From Terribacillus aidingensis (GTDB taxonomy: Bacteria > Bacillota > Bacilli > Bacillales > Amphibacillaceae): DNA of 64,000 bases. The stretch covers positions 2,018,001 through 2,082,000 of the forward strand of contig NZ_CP159996.1 in assembly GCF_040703035.1 (NCBI RefSeq), read 5' to 3'. Shown piece by piece: positions 51,484 through 59,610 of this stretch (position 1 is its first letter; each line of letters begins with the position of its first letter). The notes under the pieces are model-generated. The model was not told the origin of the DNA and searched no databases. It saw only the letters and a list, made by a program, of their open reading frames with translations. Position numbers and translations under genes: made by a program.

Positions 51484-51824
51484 TACTGTTCTGCCCCCTC
51501 TGCTTCATGACTCTTCGTTACTAGTTTCAATCCAATGACCCCTGCAAGTAATAAAGCTACAAGCAAGAACTTATTAAGAACGAATGGCTGCTCAAAGAAG
51601 AGAATTTCCGAGAAAAAGGTACCTGCTGTTCCAAGTCCTACAAATACAGCATAAACCGTCCCGACAGGTATATAGCGCCCAGCCCTAATCATCAGATAAA
51701 AGCTAACCACGATCGCTATTATAGTTCCAATCCATTCCAAGACACCACTTGCATGCTTTAATCCAATAACCCATAAGACTTCAAAAACTGCCGCAATGAT
51801 TACCATGAACCAATGTTTGTTCAA
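51483..51824 (-). CDS. ykkC: SMR transporter, guanidinium exporter subunit YkkC-like
   Basis: 113 residues, four helices, [14 protein letters not shown] and [17 protein letters not shown] matching B. subtilis YkkC. TTG at 51824 has GGAGG 8 bases upstream and gives the B. subtilis-like N-terminus; a GTG at 51833 overlaps that SD. First gene after the guanidine-I riboswitch. Confidence 0.92.
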   Translation of the reverse strand: MNKHWFMVIIAAVFEVLWVIGLKHASGVLEWIGTIIAIVVSFYLMIRAGRYIPVGTVYAVFVGLGTAGTFFSEILFFEQPFVLNKFLLVALLLAGVIGLKLVTKSHEAEGAEQ

Positions 51825-51864
51825 TTCTTCCACCTCCGAATTTTAGTTTGTCCATGAAAAGAAA

Positions 51865-51910
51865 AAAGCCTGGGAGTAACTGTTAAACAGTTTCTCCCAG
51901 GCTTTTATCC
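51865..51910 (-). terminator. Riboswitch expression-platform terminator
   Basis: GCCTGGGAG (plus 51868-51876) pairs with CTCCCAGGC (51895-51903), with an inner AACTGTT/AACAGTT helix, then TTTTTT on the minus strand. The 5' arm is also part of the aptamer 3' end. Confidence 0.9.
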
Positions 51911-51977
51911 TTCCGTGACACAGTGAATACTGTGAGTTTTCTCTCGGACCAGACCAACCAAGCTGCGGAACCCTAGA
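51868..51977 (-). ncRNA. Guanidine-I riboswitch (ykkC leader)
   Basis: Minus-strand RNA begins CTAGGGTTCCG, later carries GGTCTGGTCCGAGAGAAAAC, and ends with CACGGAAGG and AGCCTGGGAG: the conserved blocks of the ykkC/guanidine-I aptamer. In B. subtilis this RNA controls ykkCD; guanidinium binding prevents the terminator. Confidence 0.93.
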
Positions 51978-52005
51978 AAACATTTAGCAATATTCAATTC
52001 ACTAC

Positions 52006-52034
52006 ATTGTATAAGGTCTTACTTAAGAAATCAA
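52006..52034 (-). promoter_or_regulatory. Sigma-A promoter of the ykkCD riboswitch transcript
   Basis: TTGATT (52029-52034) and TACAAT (52006-52011) on the minus strand with a 17-base spacer, about 30 bases upstream of the aptamer. Confidence 0.8.
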
Positions 52035-52155
52035 GTCATAATTGAATCAAATGGACAGGTCAGTTAATAGAGTATATTACCCTATTCTAACTTGGAGACA
52101 GGGAAAGTATAATCATAATAAGATGCTAAAAAATGAAAAATTTGGGGGAATCAAG

Positions 52156-52791
52156 ATGGTGAAATCAGTTCTTTTAGATGAGAAATTCAAAAGTAGAGAA
52201 TTAAGTAATTTACTCCGATGGCATAATGAACCGAGTAAGTGGTCTATAGATACTACTAGTTCCCAATTAGTTTTAGAAACCGATGAGGAAACTGATTTCT
52301 GGCAAAAAACACATTATGGCTTTGAAAATGATAACGGGCATTTTCTATATATAAAAACAAATAAGAACTTTAGAATGACCACAAAAGTTAAAGCTATGCC
52401 AAATTCAAAGTATGACCATGCAGGATTAATGATTCGCCACTCAAAAAACACCTGGGTTAAAACCTCCTTAGAATATATAACACCTAATTTGAGTAAGCTT
52501 GGCGCAGTAGTTACAAATAGAGGGTATTCCGATTGGTCAACACAATATGTAAAGGATAAAGAGATTGACTTATACTTACGTTTATCGAGGATCAATCTAA
52601 ATTGTTATGTCGACTTTTCCTGGGATGGCGAAGAATGGATGCAAATGCGCATCGCTCATTTAGATCTTCCAGATGATTCCCCCATTGCAGCTGGATTATT
52701 TGCATGCAGCCCCCAAGGTAAGGATCAGACTGTGCGTTTTGATTTTCTAGCTATAGAAGAGCTTTCTGACCCAAACGAAGCTTACTTATAA
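52156..52791 (+). CDS. DUF1349 domain-containing protein
   Basis: 211 residues of a concanavalin-like fold (WHNEPSKWSIDTTSSQLVLETDEETDFWQKTHYGFENDNGHFL; HAGLMIRHSKNTWVKTSLEYI; DLYLRLSRINLNCYVDFSWDGEEWMQMRIAHL), the regulator-of-(H+)-ATPase-1/DUF1349 family. Function not known in bacteria. ATG at 52156 has GGGGGA upstream; an in-frame extension to 52042 lacks an SD. Confidence 0.85.
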   Translation: MVKSVLLDEKFKSRELSNLLRWHNEPSKWSIDTTSSQLVLETDEETDFWQKTHYGFENDNGHFLYIKTNKNFRMTTKVKAMPNSKYDHAGLMIRHSKNTWVKTSLEYITPNLSKLGAVVTNRGYSDWSTQYVKDKEIDLYLRLSRINLNCYVDFSWDGEEWMQMRIAHLDLPDDSPIAAGLFACSPQGKDQTVRFDFLAIEELSDPNEAYL

Positions 52792-52851
52792 TAAATGTCA
52801 ACCATGCTGCCATAGTGCAGCTTTTTCAATGAGAATACACACGGAGAACGT

Positions 52852-52890
52852 TAAATAAGCCGTTTCCTAAATAGGAAGCGGCTTATTTTT
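52852..52890. terminator. Terminator after the DUF1349 gene
   Basis: AATAAGCCGTTTCCT and AGGAAGCGGCTTATT form a long stem ending in TTTTT on the plus strand. It also overlaps the 3' end of the facing pseudogene. Confidence 0.88.
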
Positions 52891-53135
52891 GAAGTCACTA
52901 AAATCATAATTCATGATTTCAACTAGTTTTAAATTCTCTATTCTGATTTCCCAATTTCAAAATACAGCAATTCCTGATTCTTTATATTGCTGCACAATAG
53001 CGCTTTTATGTTCCCAATCCCTCATAAAGGTTCCTGCAAGCCGCACCATGAGAGACGGCTAAAACAACTTCCTTATCTTCTTCCATGATTTTTTGGCAGG
53101 TGACAGCAATTCTTTCTTGCTGAGACTTCCTTTCA
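52868..53135 (-). pseudogene. Decayed histidine phosphatase (phosphoglycerate-mutase-like) C-terminal part
   Basis: The piece RIAVTCQKIMEEDKEVVLAVSHGAACRNLYEGLG carries the SHGAA motif, then the frame stops. In another frame the DNA continues EHKSAIVQQYKESGIAVF, a stop, and NLKLVEIMNYDFSDFKNK, the normal end of this family. The N-terminal half with the catalytic RHG is gone; a hairpin (53145-53192) takes its place. At least one frameshift and one stop. Confidence 0.78.
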
Positions 53136-53144
53136 TGAAGACAT

Positions 53145-53192
53145 AAAAAAAGAACGCTTCGAATACTTCTTAGTTTCAAATCGTTCTTTTTA
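53145..53192. terminator. Long inverted repeat at the pseudogene 5' end
   Basis: AAAAAAGAACG and CGTTCTTTTT with inner TTCGAA/TTCAAA pairs. T tracts on both sides make it a likely bidirectional terminator or deletion scar. Confidence 0.55.
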
Positions 53193-53338
53193 TATACATT
53201 CATTAGCTTGTCAACTCTTGCAGCTGTGTTTGAGGCAAGCTATATCCGGATGTCTTTATTTTTACCTTGGAGAATCTCTATTGAGGACACAGTTTGATTT
53301 GCATTTTGACTCAGCCCAAAATTATGTGCCCGGTATTT

Positions 53339-53593
53339 CTATTTATCTATAAGGAAGCTTTTTAAGGTATCAAAAGTAATATGCTCATCACACCCATTCA
53401 CCATAAGCGTGATTTCATCACCATCCTTAACATTCAAATCCATCACTCTCATGAGCTTCTTTCCATCACTGGACATCCCGTTTTTAGAAAGGATTACATC
53501 ACTAGTAAAGGAACATGCTTTATCAACAAATATTGCAGTGTTCCTTGCCTGTAATCCTCGGTGAAGTTTTACTGTTATTTTAGTGACCAGCAT
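53339..53593 (-). CDS. HPr/Crh-like protein lacking both phosphorylation residues
   Basis: 84 residues with the HPr fold pattern. At the HPr His15 position there is Gln15 (GLQARN), as in Crh (GLQARP). At the Ser46 position there is Lys46 (DGKKLMRVMDL against AKSIMGLMSL). So neither PTS phosphotransfer nor HPrK regulation should be possible by the known sites. Crh in B. subtilis retains Ser46. GAGGAAGG lies 6 bases before the ATG, and no PTS gene is adjacent. Product could be a degenerate paralogue or bind a partner without phosphorylation. Confidence 0.85.
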   Translation of the reverse strand: MLVTKITVKLHRGLQARNTAIFVDKACSFTSDVILSKNGMSSDGKKLMRVMDLNVKDGDEITLMVNGCDEHITFDTLKSFLIDK

Positions 53594-53714
53594 AAGTTAC
53601 ACCTTCCTCAGGAACTTTTCGTAAGTTTCATCACTACCTGTACTAGCTTCATATCAAAATAGGATGTCCCAGAGCAGTACAACGGGACATCCTTAAGATT
53701 AAAAGTTACAAATG

Positions 53715-54755
53715 TTACAACGTACTGTTGTCGATAACAAAGCGATACTTTACATCTGAAGCCAGAACTCGTTGATAGGCTTCGTCGATTTGGTCAGCTG
53801 CTATCACTTCAATTTCCGGAGCAATATTATGTTCTGCACAGAAATCCAACATTTCTTGTGTCTCGCGGATTCCTCCTATCAAGGAACCTGCAAACGAGCG
53901 ACGATGACCGATGAGAGACTGTACGTTTAATGACAACGGATCAGCTGGAGCGCCGACATTAATCATAGTGCCATCAAGATTTAGTAAGGAGAGATATGCA
54001 TTCAGATCGATCTTTGCACTAACTGTGTTAATAATTAAGTCAAAAGATCCCGCAAGTTTGTCGAATGTTTCTGGATCACTTGTGGCATAGTAGTTGCTCG
54101 CACCAAATTGCAGACCATCTTCTTTTTTCTTCAATGATTGTGATAGAACAGTCACTTCTGCACCCATTGCATGTGCAATTTTGACAGCCATATGGCCTAG
54201 ACCACCTAAACCAACGACCGCAATTTTTTTACCTGGTCCAGCTCCCCAGTGATTTAGTGGAGAAAATGTCGTGATACCAGCGCAAAGCAACGGAGCAGCA
54301 GCATCAAGTTCAATATTATCAGGGATACTTACAACGAATTCTTCCGTTACAACGATGTGGGAAGAATAGCCTCCCTGTGTAGGTTCCCCATATTTATCCA
54401 CGCCAGCGTAAGTTGGGATATTTCCTTTATGGCAATATTGCTCTTCCCCTTTTACGCAATTTTCACATTCTCCGCATGAGTCAACCATGCATCCGACGCC
54501 TACTCTGTCACCGATCTTATATTTAGTAACTTCTGAACCGACATCTGTAACGATCCCTGCGATTTCATGTCCAGGTACAAGCGGATAGTTTACTGGTCCC
54601 CACTCTCCATGAGCAGTATGTATGTCAGAGTGGCAAATTCCGGCAAACTTGATTTCGATTAAAACGTCATGTAAATCAAGATCACGTCTTTCAATTTCAG
54701 CAGCTCTAAAGGGTTTGTCTGGACCGTCAACAGCGCGTGCTTTAGCGATAACCAT
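53715..54755 (-). CDS. adhA: NAD(P)-dependent zinc alcohol dehydrogenase, AdhA-like
   Basis: 346 residues, CAD/YahK-type. Catalytic zinc ligands in [15 protein letters not shown] and GHEIAG, structural zinc cysteines in [21 protein letters not shown], Rossmann GLGGLGH. B. subtilis AdhA belongs to the electrophile/aldehyde response under AdhR; the divergent MerR gene and a 19-bp-spaced promoter here give the same arrangement. GGAGG precedes the ATG. Confidence 0.9.
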   Translation of the reverse strand: MVIAKARAVDGPDKPFRAAEIERRDLDLHDVLIEIKFAGICHSDIHTAHGEWGPVNYPLVPGHEIAGIVTDVGSEVTKYKIGDRVGVGCMVDSCGECENCVKGEEQYCHKGNIPTYAGVDKYGEPTQGGYSSHIVVTEEFVVSIPDNIELDAAAPLLCAGITTFSPLNHWGAGPGKKIAVVGLGGLGHMAVKIAHAMGAEVTVLSQSLKKKEDGLQFGASNYYATSDPETFDKLAGSFDLIINTVSAKIDLNAYLSLLNLDGTMINVGAPADPLSLNVQSLIGHRRSFAGSLIGGIRETQEMLDFCAEHNIAPEIEVIAADQIDEAYQRVLASDVKYRFVIDNSTL

Positions 54756-54831
54756 TTAGAAATCCTCCAATAAAGTTTATAGTTTCAGAGAATAACATGG
54801 ACAGACTTTATCCTTTCTTCTCTTGTAAACA

Positions 54832-54862
54832 ATTGTAATCTTTAGAGTCAACTCTAAGTCAA
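54832..54862 (-). promoter_or_regulatory. MerR-type promoter and operator of adhA
   Basis: TTGACT (54857-54862) and TACAAT (54832-54837) on the minus strand with a 19-base spacer, the over-long spacing used by MerR activators. The perfect palindrome TTAGAGT-CA-ACTCTAA (54842-54857) fills the spacer. Confidence 0.85.
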
Positions 54863-54914
54863 GCATCTGAGTAAATATTTTCATCACTTTATATATATTC
54901 AACCCTCCTTCACT

Positions 54915-54943
54915 TTGACGTTCATGAAATCCTGTGATAGAAT
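54915..54943 (+). promoter_or_regulatory. Sigma-A promoter of adhR
   Basis: TTGACG (54915-54920) and TAGAAT (54938-54943) with a 17-base spacer, about 60 bases before the adhR start. Confidence 0.75.
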
Positions 54944-55001
54944 CCTTCCTATTCATAGAGTGAACTCGAGGTCTATATATTTATGGAAAAGGAGAGCTAC
55001 G

Positions 55002-55418
55002 ATGAAGACATATACGATCAGTGAAGCGGCAAAGGAATTAAATGTTACAGCATACACCTTGCGTTACTATGACAAGGAAGGATTGATGCCTTTTGTTGAA
55101 CGTACAGCAAGTGGCCAGCGTCTATTTAAAGAATCCGATATTGCAGATTTAAATATCATTGAATGCTTGAAATCAACTGGTATGCCGATAAAGGAAATAA
55201 AGACCTTCATTGATTGGTGTACAGATGGAGATGTTACGTTGCAGCAGAGATTTGACATGTTTATGGAACGAAAATCCGTGGTGGAAAAACAAATGGAAGA
55301 ATTAAAAGAAACAATGAAACTCATCGAGCATAAATGCTTTTATTACAAAACTGCCTTAGAAGCTGGAACGGAAGATATACATAAAAACGACAAAATTGAA
55401 ATTCCAGCTGCTCCTTAA
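55002..55418 (+). CDS. adhR: MerR family regulator, AdhR-like
   Basis: 138 residues: MerR HTH (YTISEAAKELNVTAYTLRYYDKEGLMPFVERTASGQRLF) followed by a coiled dimerisation helix. It has one Cys in DWCTDG and one in EHKCFYY; in B. subtilis AdhR a conserved Cys senses aldehydes. ATG at 55002 has AAAGGAG 7 bases upstream. Divergent from adhA. Confidence 0.9.
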   Translation: MKTYTISEAAKELNVTAYTLRYYDKEGLMPFVERTASGQRLFKESDIADLNIIECLKSTGMPIKEIKTFIDWCTDGDVTLQQRFDMFMERKSVVEKQMEELKETMKLIEHKCFYYKTALEAGTEDIHKNDKIEIPAAP

Positions 55419-55424
55419 TAGAAC

Positions 55425-55462
55425 GAGCCGTCCGTATTGTTAAATACAGATGGCTCTTTTTT
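55425..55462 (+). terminator. Terminator after adhR
   Basis: GAGCCGTCCGTATT and AATACAGATGGCTC form a stem with one mismatch followed by TTTTTT. Confidence 0.9.
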
Positions 55463-55552
55463 ATATAACTAATGCTCCCTTCTGACATCATAAAACTTAA
55501 GAGCAAAAACAGATTAAACAAATGCTCTCTTAAAAATATGAAATCCTCTCTC

Positions 55553-55583
55553 TTGCTTTAGAGCTGACTCTAGGGTGTAGACT
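55553..55583 (+). promoter_or_regulatory. Orphan MerR-type promoter with no gene behind it
   Basis: TTGCTT (55553-55558) and TAGACT (55578-55583) on the plus strand with a 19-base spacer containing TAGAG-CTGA-CTCTA, half sites like those at adhA. AAAGGAGG follows at 55596-55603, but no start codon or ORF of length comes after; at most a short frame ends at 55669. Confidence 0.7.
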
Positions 55584-55674
55584 CAACGTATTCACAAAGG
55601 AGGAATAAAGAATTCACAGTCGGACCAACCAGCCAGCCTTGGTAAGGTATGGATTAGACACTAACTAGATAAAC

Positions 55675-55714
55675 AGGCTGTCGGAAAGACCTCGACAGCT
55701 TGTATTTTCTCTTC
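55675..55714. terminator. Hairpin after the AraC-type gene
   Basis: AGGCTGTCG and CGACAGCTT pair around a 9-base loop. T tract is better on the plus strand than on the minus, so direction is uncertain. Confidence 0.6.
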
Positions 55715-55719
55715 AACCC

Positions 55720-56628
55720 TCAGACTTTTTCCACCGAATCCTCCCTAAGTCTCTTTATATCTTCTCTAGGTGAAAAACCAAACATCCGGGCATATTCGCG
55801 GGTGAATTGAGATTGACTTTCATATCCCACTCGGAAAGCCGCTTCCGCTATATCCGGTAACTCAGCTAATAACAAACGCCTGGCTTCCTGCAACCTCAAC
55901 TGCTTTTGAAACTGAATCGGACTCATTGAAGTTACTTCTTTAAAATGCCGATGAAGAGAAGAGATACTCATATTCGCTATCTCCGCTAAACCTTCTATTC
56001 GGAAAGATTTATCAAAGTCAGAAATGATATATTCAATTACATTACTAATTCGGACAGCATTGCTGCCTTCTAAAGCCATTTGTTCAAGTGCGTCCCCATT
56101 TGGTCCCTGCAAAACCCAGTACAGTATTTCCTTCTTACATAATGGAGCGAGTATCGGGATATGCTTCGGGCTGTCTAACAAACTAGCTAGCCTAATTACC
56201 GCATCTAACAAAGAGGAGTCTGAATTACCGATAAACATGGCTCGTTTTGTATCACGTTTCTTCCCGGATTTTGTGTCTGTTTCATTAAGGATCTCTAAGA
56301 TTTCTTTTGGTGTAAATTCAAGTTTGAGGGCCAAATAGGGATAATCATTTGATGCATGAATGACTTGCCCTGTTACTGGCAGCTCTACAGATGCCACGAT
56401 ATAATTGCCTGATCCATATCTAAAGCATTCTTCCCCCAGCCACACCTCTTTTTCTCCTTGGACAATAATGCAAAAAGAAGTTTCGTTAACTCTAGCTATA
56501 GGTTCGCTGATCAAGGATTCGCGGATGAGAAATAACGATTCGATAGAAGTAGCATGAACACCATCTTGACCGGTTTGTCTGCTGATAAGTCTGCTCAGTA
56601 CTTGCTGCTTTTCAGAATCCTTACTCAT
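55720..56628 (-). CDS. AraC family transcriptional regulator
   Basis: 302 residues: N-terminal AraC_N domain (ARVNETSFCIIVQGEKEVWLGEECFRYGSGNYIVASVELPVTGQVI) and two C-terminal HTHs (IEGLAEIANMSISSLHRHFKEVTSMSPIQFQKQLRLQEARRLL; VGYESQSQFTREYARMFGFSP). Divergent from the aldo/keto reductase by 180 bases, so probably its regulator. Confidence 0.9.
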   Translation of the reverse strand: MSKDSEKQQVLSRLISRQTGQDGVHATSIESLFLIRESLISEPIARVNETSFCIIVQGEKEVWLGEECFRYGSGNYIVASVELPVTGQVIHASNDYPYLALKLEFTPKEILEILNETDTKSGKKRDTKRAMFIGNSDSSLLDAVIRLASLLDSPKHIPILAPLCKKEILYWVLQGPNGDALEQMALEGSNAVRISNVIEYIISDFDKSFRIEGLAEIANMSISSLHRHFKEVTSMSPIQFQKQLRLQEARRLLLAELPDIAEAAFRVGYESQSQFTREYARMFGFSPREDIKRLREDSVEKV

Positions 56629-56808
56629 GTCTTATTTGCAATCCCTTCTATTTTAGATGTGTTCATTTTAATTGATATTTTTTTACTTTGAAAGGCTTTT
56701 GAGAGGATCAGGCAAAAACTTGATATGAATGGGTTTCATGTTTAATTAGTCTATATGAGACAATCTAAGAGACAGTAATGAACAAAATATAAAAGGAGGA
56801 TTATATAA

Positions 56809-57789
56809 ATGGAATATATAAAACTAGGAAATACGGGTTTGGATGTCTCTAGATTCTGTCTCGGGTGTATGAGTTTTGGTGAAGCAGAAAAGTGGATTCA
56901 TCAGTGGGTTCTTAACGAAGAGCAAAGTCGCACTATCATAAAAAAAGCTCTTGATCTTGGAATCAATTTTTTTGATACAGCTAATGTGTATTCGATGGGA
57001 ACCAGTGAAGAATTCCTAGGTCGTGCTTTAAAGGATTATGCCAATCGCGACGAAGTTGTGTTAGCAACAAAGGTTCACGGACGTATGCATAAAGGTCCAA
57101 ACGGTGCAGGGCTTTCCCGAAAAGCCATCATGAGTGAAATTGATAAAAGCCTTAAAAGAGTCGGCACAGATTATATAGACCTTTATATCATCCATCGCTG
57201 GGACTACAATACCCCTATCGAAGAAACAATGGAAGCATTGCACGATGTCGTGAAAGCTGGAAAAGCAAGATATATCGGTGCTTCTGCCATGTACGCTTGG
57301 CAATTCCAAAAAGCATTACACGTAGCAGAGAAAAATAATTGGACACGCTTTGTATCGATGCAGAATCACTACAACCTCTTATACCGTGAAGAAGAACGGG
57401 AAATGCTTCCTCTCTGCAAAGAAGAAAAAATAGGAGTGACTCCTTACAGCCCGCTTGCCTCCGGAAGATTGACACGTGATTGGGCAGAAACAACATATCG
57501 CTCCAAAACGGACCAAATCCAAAAATCCAAATATGATGCAACTGCTGATGCAGACAGATTGGTGGCAGAACGAGTAGCCTCACTGGCAGAGAAACATAGT
57601 GTTCCTCGTATCCACATTGCGCTGGCTTGGCTGCTTTCAAAAGAAAACATTACAGCCCCGATTATCGGTGCTACGAAAATATCCCATCTTGAAGATGCTG
57701 TAGGTTCTTTATCACTTAAGCTAACAGCTGCAGATATCGCCTTTCTCGAAGAACCTTATGTACCACATTCCATAGTTGGGCCTAACTAA
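56809..57789 (+). CDS. Aldo/keto reductase
   Basis: 326 residues, AKR with the tetrad Asp in FFDTANVYSMG, Tyr in the same motif, Lys in VLATKVHGRM and His in LYIIHRWD; NADPH-binding segments in the C-terminal half (PIIGATKISHLEDAV). Resembles the YghZ/YajO branch. GGAGG 8 bases before the ATG. Confidence 0.92.
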   Translation: MEYIKLGNTGLDVSRFCLGCMSFGEAEKWIHQWVLNEEQSRTIIKKALDLGINFFDTANVYSMGTSEEFLGRALKDYANRDEVVLATKVHGRMHKGPNGAGLSRKAIMSEIDKSLKRVGTDYIDLYIIHRWDYNTPIEETMEALHDVVKAGKARYIGASAMYAWQFQKALHVAEKNNWTRFVSMQNHYNLLYREEEREMLPLCKEEKIGVTPYSPLASGRLTRDWAETTYRSKTDQIQKSKYDATADADRLVAERVASLAEKHSVPRIHIALAWLLSKENITAPIIGATKISHLEDAVGSLSLKLTAADIAFLEEPYVPHSIVGPN

Positions 57790-57806
57790 ATATTTATTAA
57801 AGCAGC

Positions 57807-57848
57807 AATCCAATCTTATAAAATAGGAGATTGGATTGCTTTTATTTT
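57807..57848 (+). terminator. Terminator after the aldo/keto reductase
   Basis: AATCCAATCT and AGATTGGATT form a 10-bp stem followed by GCTTTTATTTT. Confidence 0.9.
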
Positions 57849-57959
57849 AAATAAATAAAAGATGGGGAATGGAATATGTAAAGTTTCCCTCAATTAGAAA
57901 TAAAGGTTTGAGGTAATCAAATAAAGGGCAAAGTATTAAGGTTGGGGGGAAGGCAAGAA

Positions 57960-58109
57960 ATGCGCTTAAATGAAAAGAAATTAATCTACAGAGAGCTTGC
58001 CAATCTAATGCATGATTTCGAAAGATGTCCAGATGAATCTATAAAAAAACATATAAACCAAGACATAGCACTTTTAAAAGAAGCAATTCAATATAAAGCA
58101 AAAAAATAA
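57960..58109 (+). CDS. Small hypothetical protein (49 aa)
   Basis: ATG with AAGG about 6 bases upstream; the protein runs MRLNEKKLIYRELANLMHDF and on to a lysine-rich end, charged and helical, without membrane segment. A bidirectional terminator follows at once. Family not recognised. Confidence 0.5.
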   Translation: MRLNEKKLIYRELANLMHDFERCPDESIKKHINQDIALLKEAIQYKAKK

Positions 58110-58148
58110 CTCTCCATTTATATTAAACGAAAAATGGAGAGTTTCTTT
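58109..58148. terminator. Bidirectional terminator between the 49-aa ORF and the RsbR-like gene
   Basis: CTCTCCATTT and AAATGGAGAG pair, with A-rich and T-rich flanks on both sides. Confidence 0.85.
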
Positions 58149-58153
58149 CTGTC

Positions 58154-59002
58154 TTACTTCAATATATATCGATCTACGGCAGCTTTTAAAGAATGCGTAG
58201 TTTTAACATCAAAACCAATTCCTAATTGCGTTGCAGTCTGCGCTATTTCAGGTCTTATTCCAGATAAAATAGTTTCTACTCCCAGAAGCTTCAAAGAGTT
58301 GACTATATTAAATATACGGTGAGCAACCATTGTATCGATAATTACCACACCTGACATGTCAATGAATAAGTAACCTACTCCCAATTTCGCACATTGCGAT
58401 AGAACATTATCCATCATATACTTAGCCCTGTTTGTATCAATATCACCTACAAGGGGAAGCAGTGCAACTTCTGGAGTCAATGAAATAACTGGGGTACTAA
58501 GCTCCAGGATCATCGCTTGCTGTGCAGCCAGCTTGAATTCAGCCTGTTTTGCATTCTCTCTAGTAAACCAAACAATGATTTGATTAAAAGCACTTGTAAT
58601 CTTTCTCGTATAACTAAGTGTTTCCTTACCGCATAAATCATGTTCTGCCACAAAGTCTTCCAATAGCTCCAAATATAATGATTCCGTTCTATTGAATTCA
58701 TCAATAATATCATCTATCGATGTATTTAAATGCTGCTCATCTTTTGATATCTCCACTATCCATTCCTCGAATAGCTCGTAAGATAGAGGATTTTCCGGAT
58801 CAAATAACTCACAGAAACGGGTATGGAAACCTTTATTTTGTTCTTTTAATACATCAATAACTGCTTGATCATCAGAACCATAAACCCCCTCTGTTTTTTT
58901 AAGTCCTGCAAACCAAGCATCATTCAATTTATCTATATTATCGCAAAGAAAGTTATATAATTCTTTATCTGCAGCTACTTGCAGTTTTTTCTCATTTGCC
59001 AT
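58154..59002 (-). CDS. RsbR-like STAS-domain protein
   Basis: 282 residues: N-terminal non-haem-globin-like helical domain (about 1-150) and C-terminal STAS domain with the phosphorylation segment YLFIDMSGVVIIDTMVAHRIF. RsbR paralogues join stressosomes that feed sigma-B. No RsbS/RsbT gene is adjacent. ATG at 59002 has GGGAG upstream. Confidence 0.88.
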   Translation of the reverse strand: MANEKKLQVAADKELYNFLCDNIDKLNDAWFAGLKKTEGVYGSDDQAVIDVLKEQNKGFHTRFCELFDPENPLSYELFEEWIVEISKDEQHLNTSIDDIIDEFNRTESLYLELLEDFVAEHDLCGKETLSYTRKITSAFNQIIVWFTRENAKQAEFKLAAQQAMILELSTPVISLTPEVALLPLVGDIDTNRAKYMMDNVLSQCAKLGVGYLFIDMSGVVIIDTMVAHRIFNIVNSLKLLGVETILSGIRPEIAQTATQLGIGFDVKTTHSLKAAVDRYILK

Positions 59003-59240
59003 AGAAACGTCTCCCTGATTTTTATATGTACGACACTTCATTCTATCATTTGTCACAGCAATTGCCTATTATACTCTAATAGATACACTTATTAGATAAC
59101 CAAAAGCCATTCTCCACTCTTAATTTCGTCACAAAATTACGCAGAACTATCCATTAATCTCGTGTAGAACCAAATAATCCAAACTATTCCAAAGTGATTT
59201 CCTCACTTTTCCGGATTTTAGCTTACGCAATTTATGCTTG

Positions 59241-59600
59241 CTACTTCCTGTCATCCTTCACTATCGATAAGATCATAATAGTACTTAAAATTAATATCGT
59301 GCCTATCCACTCGGCTAATCCAAATGGAATATGAAACCATAAGATAGAAAGAAATGTTGCAGACAATGGTTCCACAGAAGCCAGCAGACTCACTTTGTAT
59401 GCTGCAATGTATGTTGTACCTTCCAGATAGAAATAAAAAGCAACAATTGTACCGAAAATGATGACAAATAGCACAGCTGCTAGAGAAGATAATGTCCAAT
59501 CCCCTTGTACCTTCCATGATGGATGTATGAAGCTGAAACTAACACACAAACACATAGAAAGGAGCAGCGTAATTGCGTGCTCCTTTCTTCTCATATTTAT
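59241..59600 (-). pseudogene. C-terminal half of an EamA/DMT transporter
   Basis: About 120 residues equal to the second half of an EamA permease: FIHPSWKVQGDWTLSSLAAVLFVIIFGTIVAFYFYLEGTTYIAAYKVSLLASVEPLSATFLSILWFHIPFGLAEWIGTILILSTIMILSI. The first five helices are missing; upstream sequence is the end of the siderophore ATPase. It looks like a remnant left at a rearrangement. Confidence 0.75.
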
Positions 59601-59610
59601 AAAAAAACGG

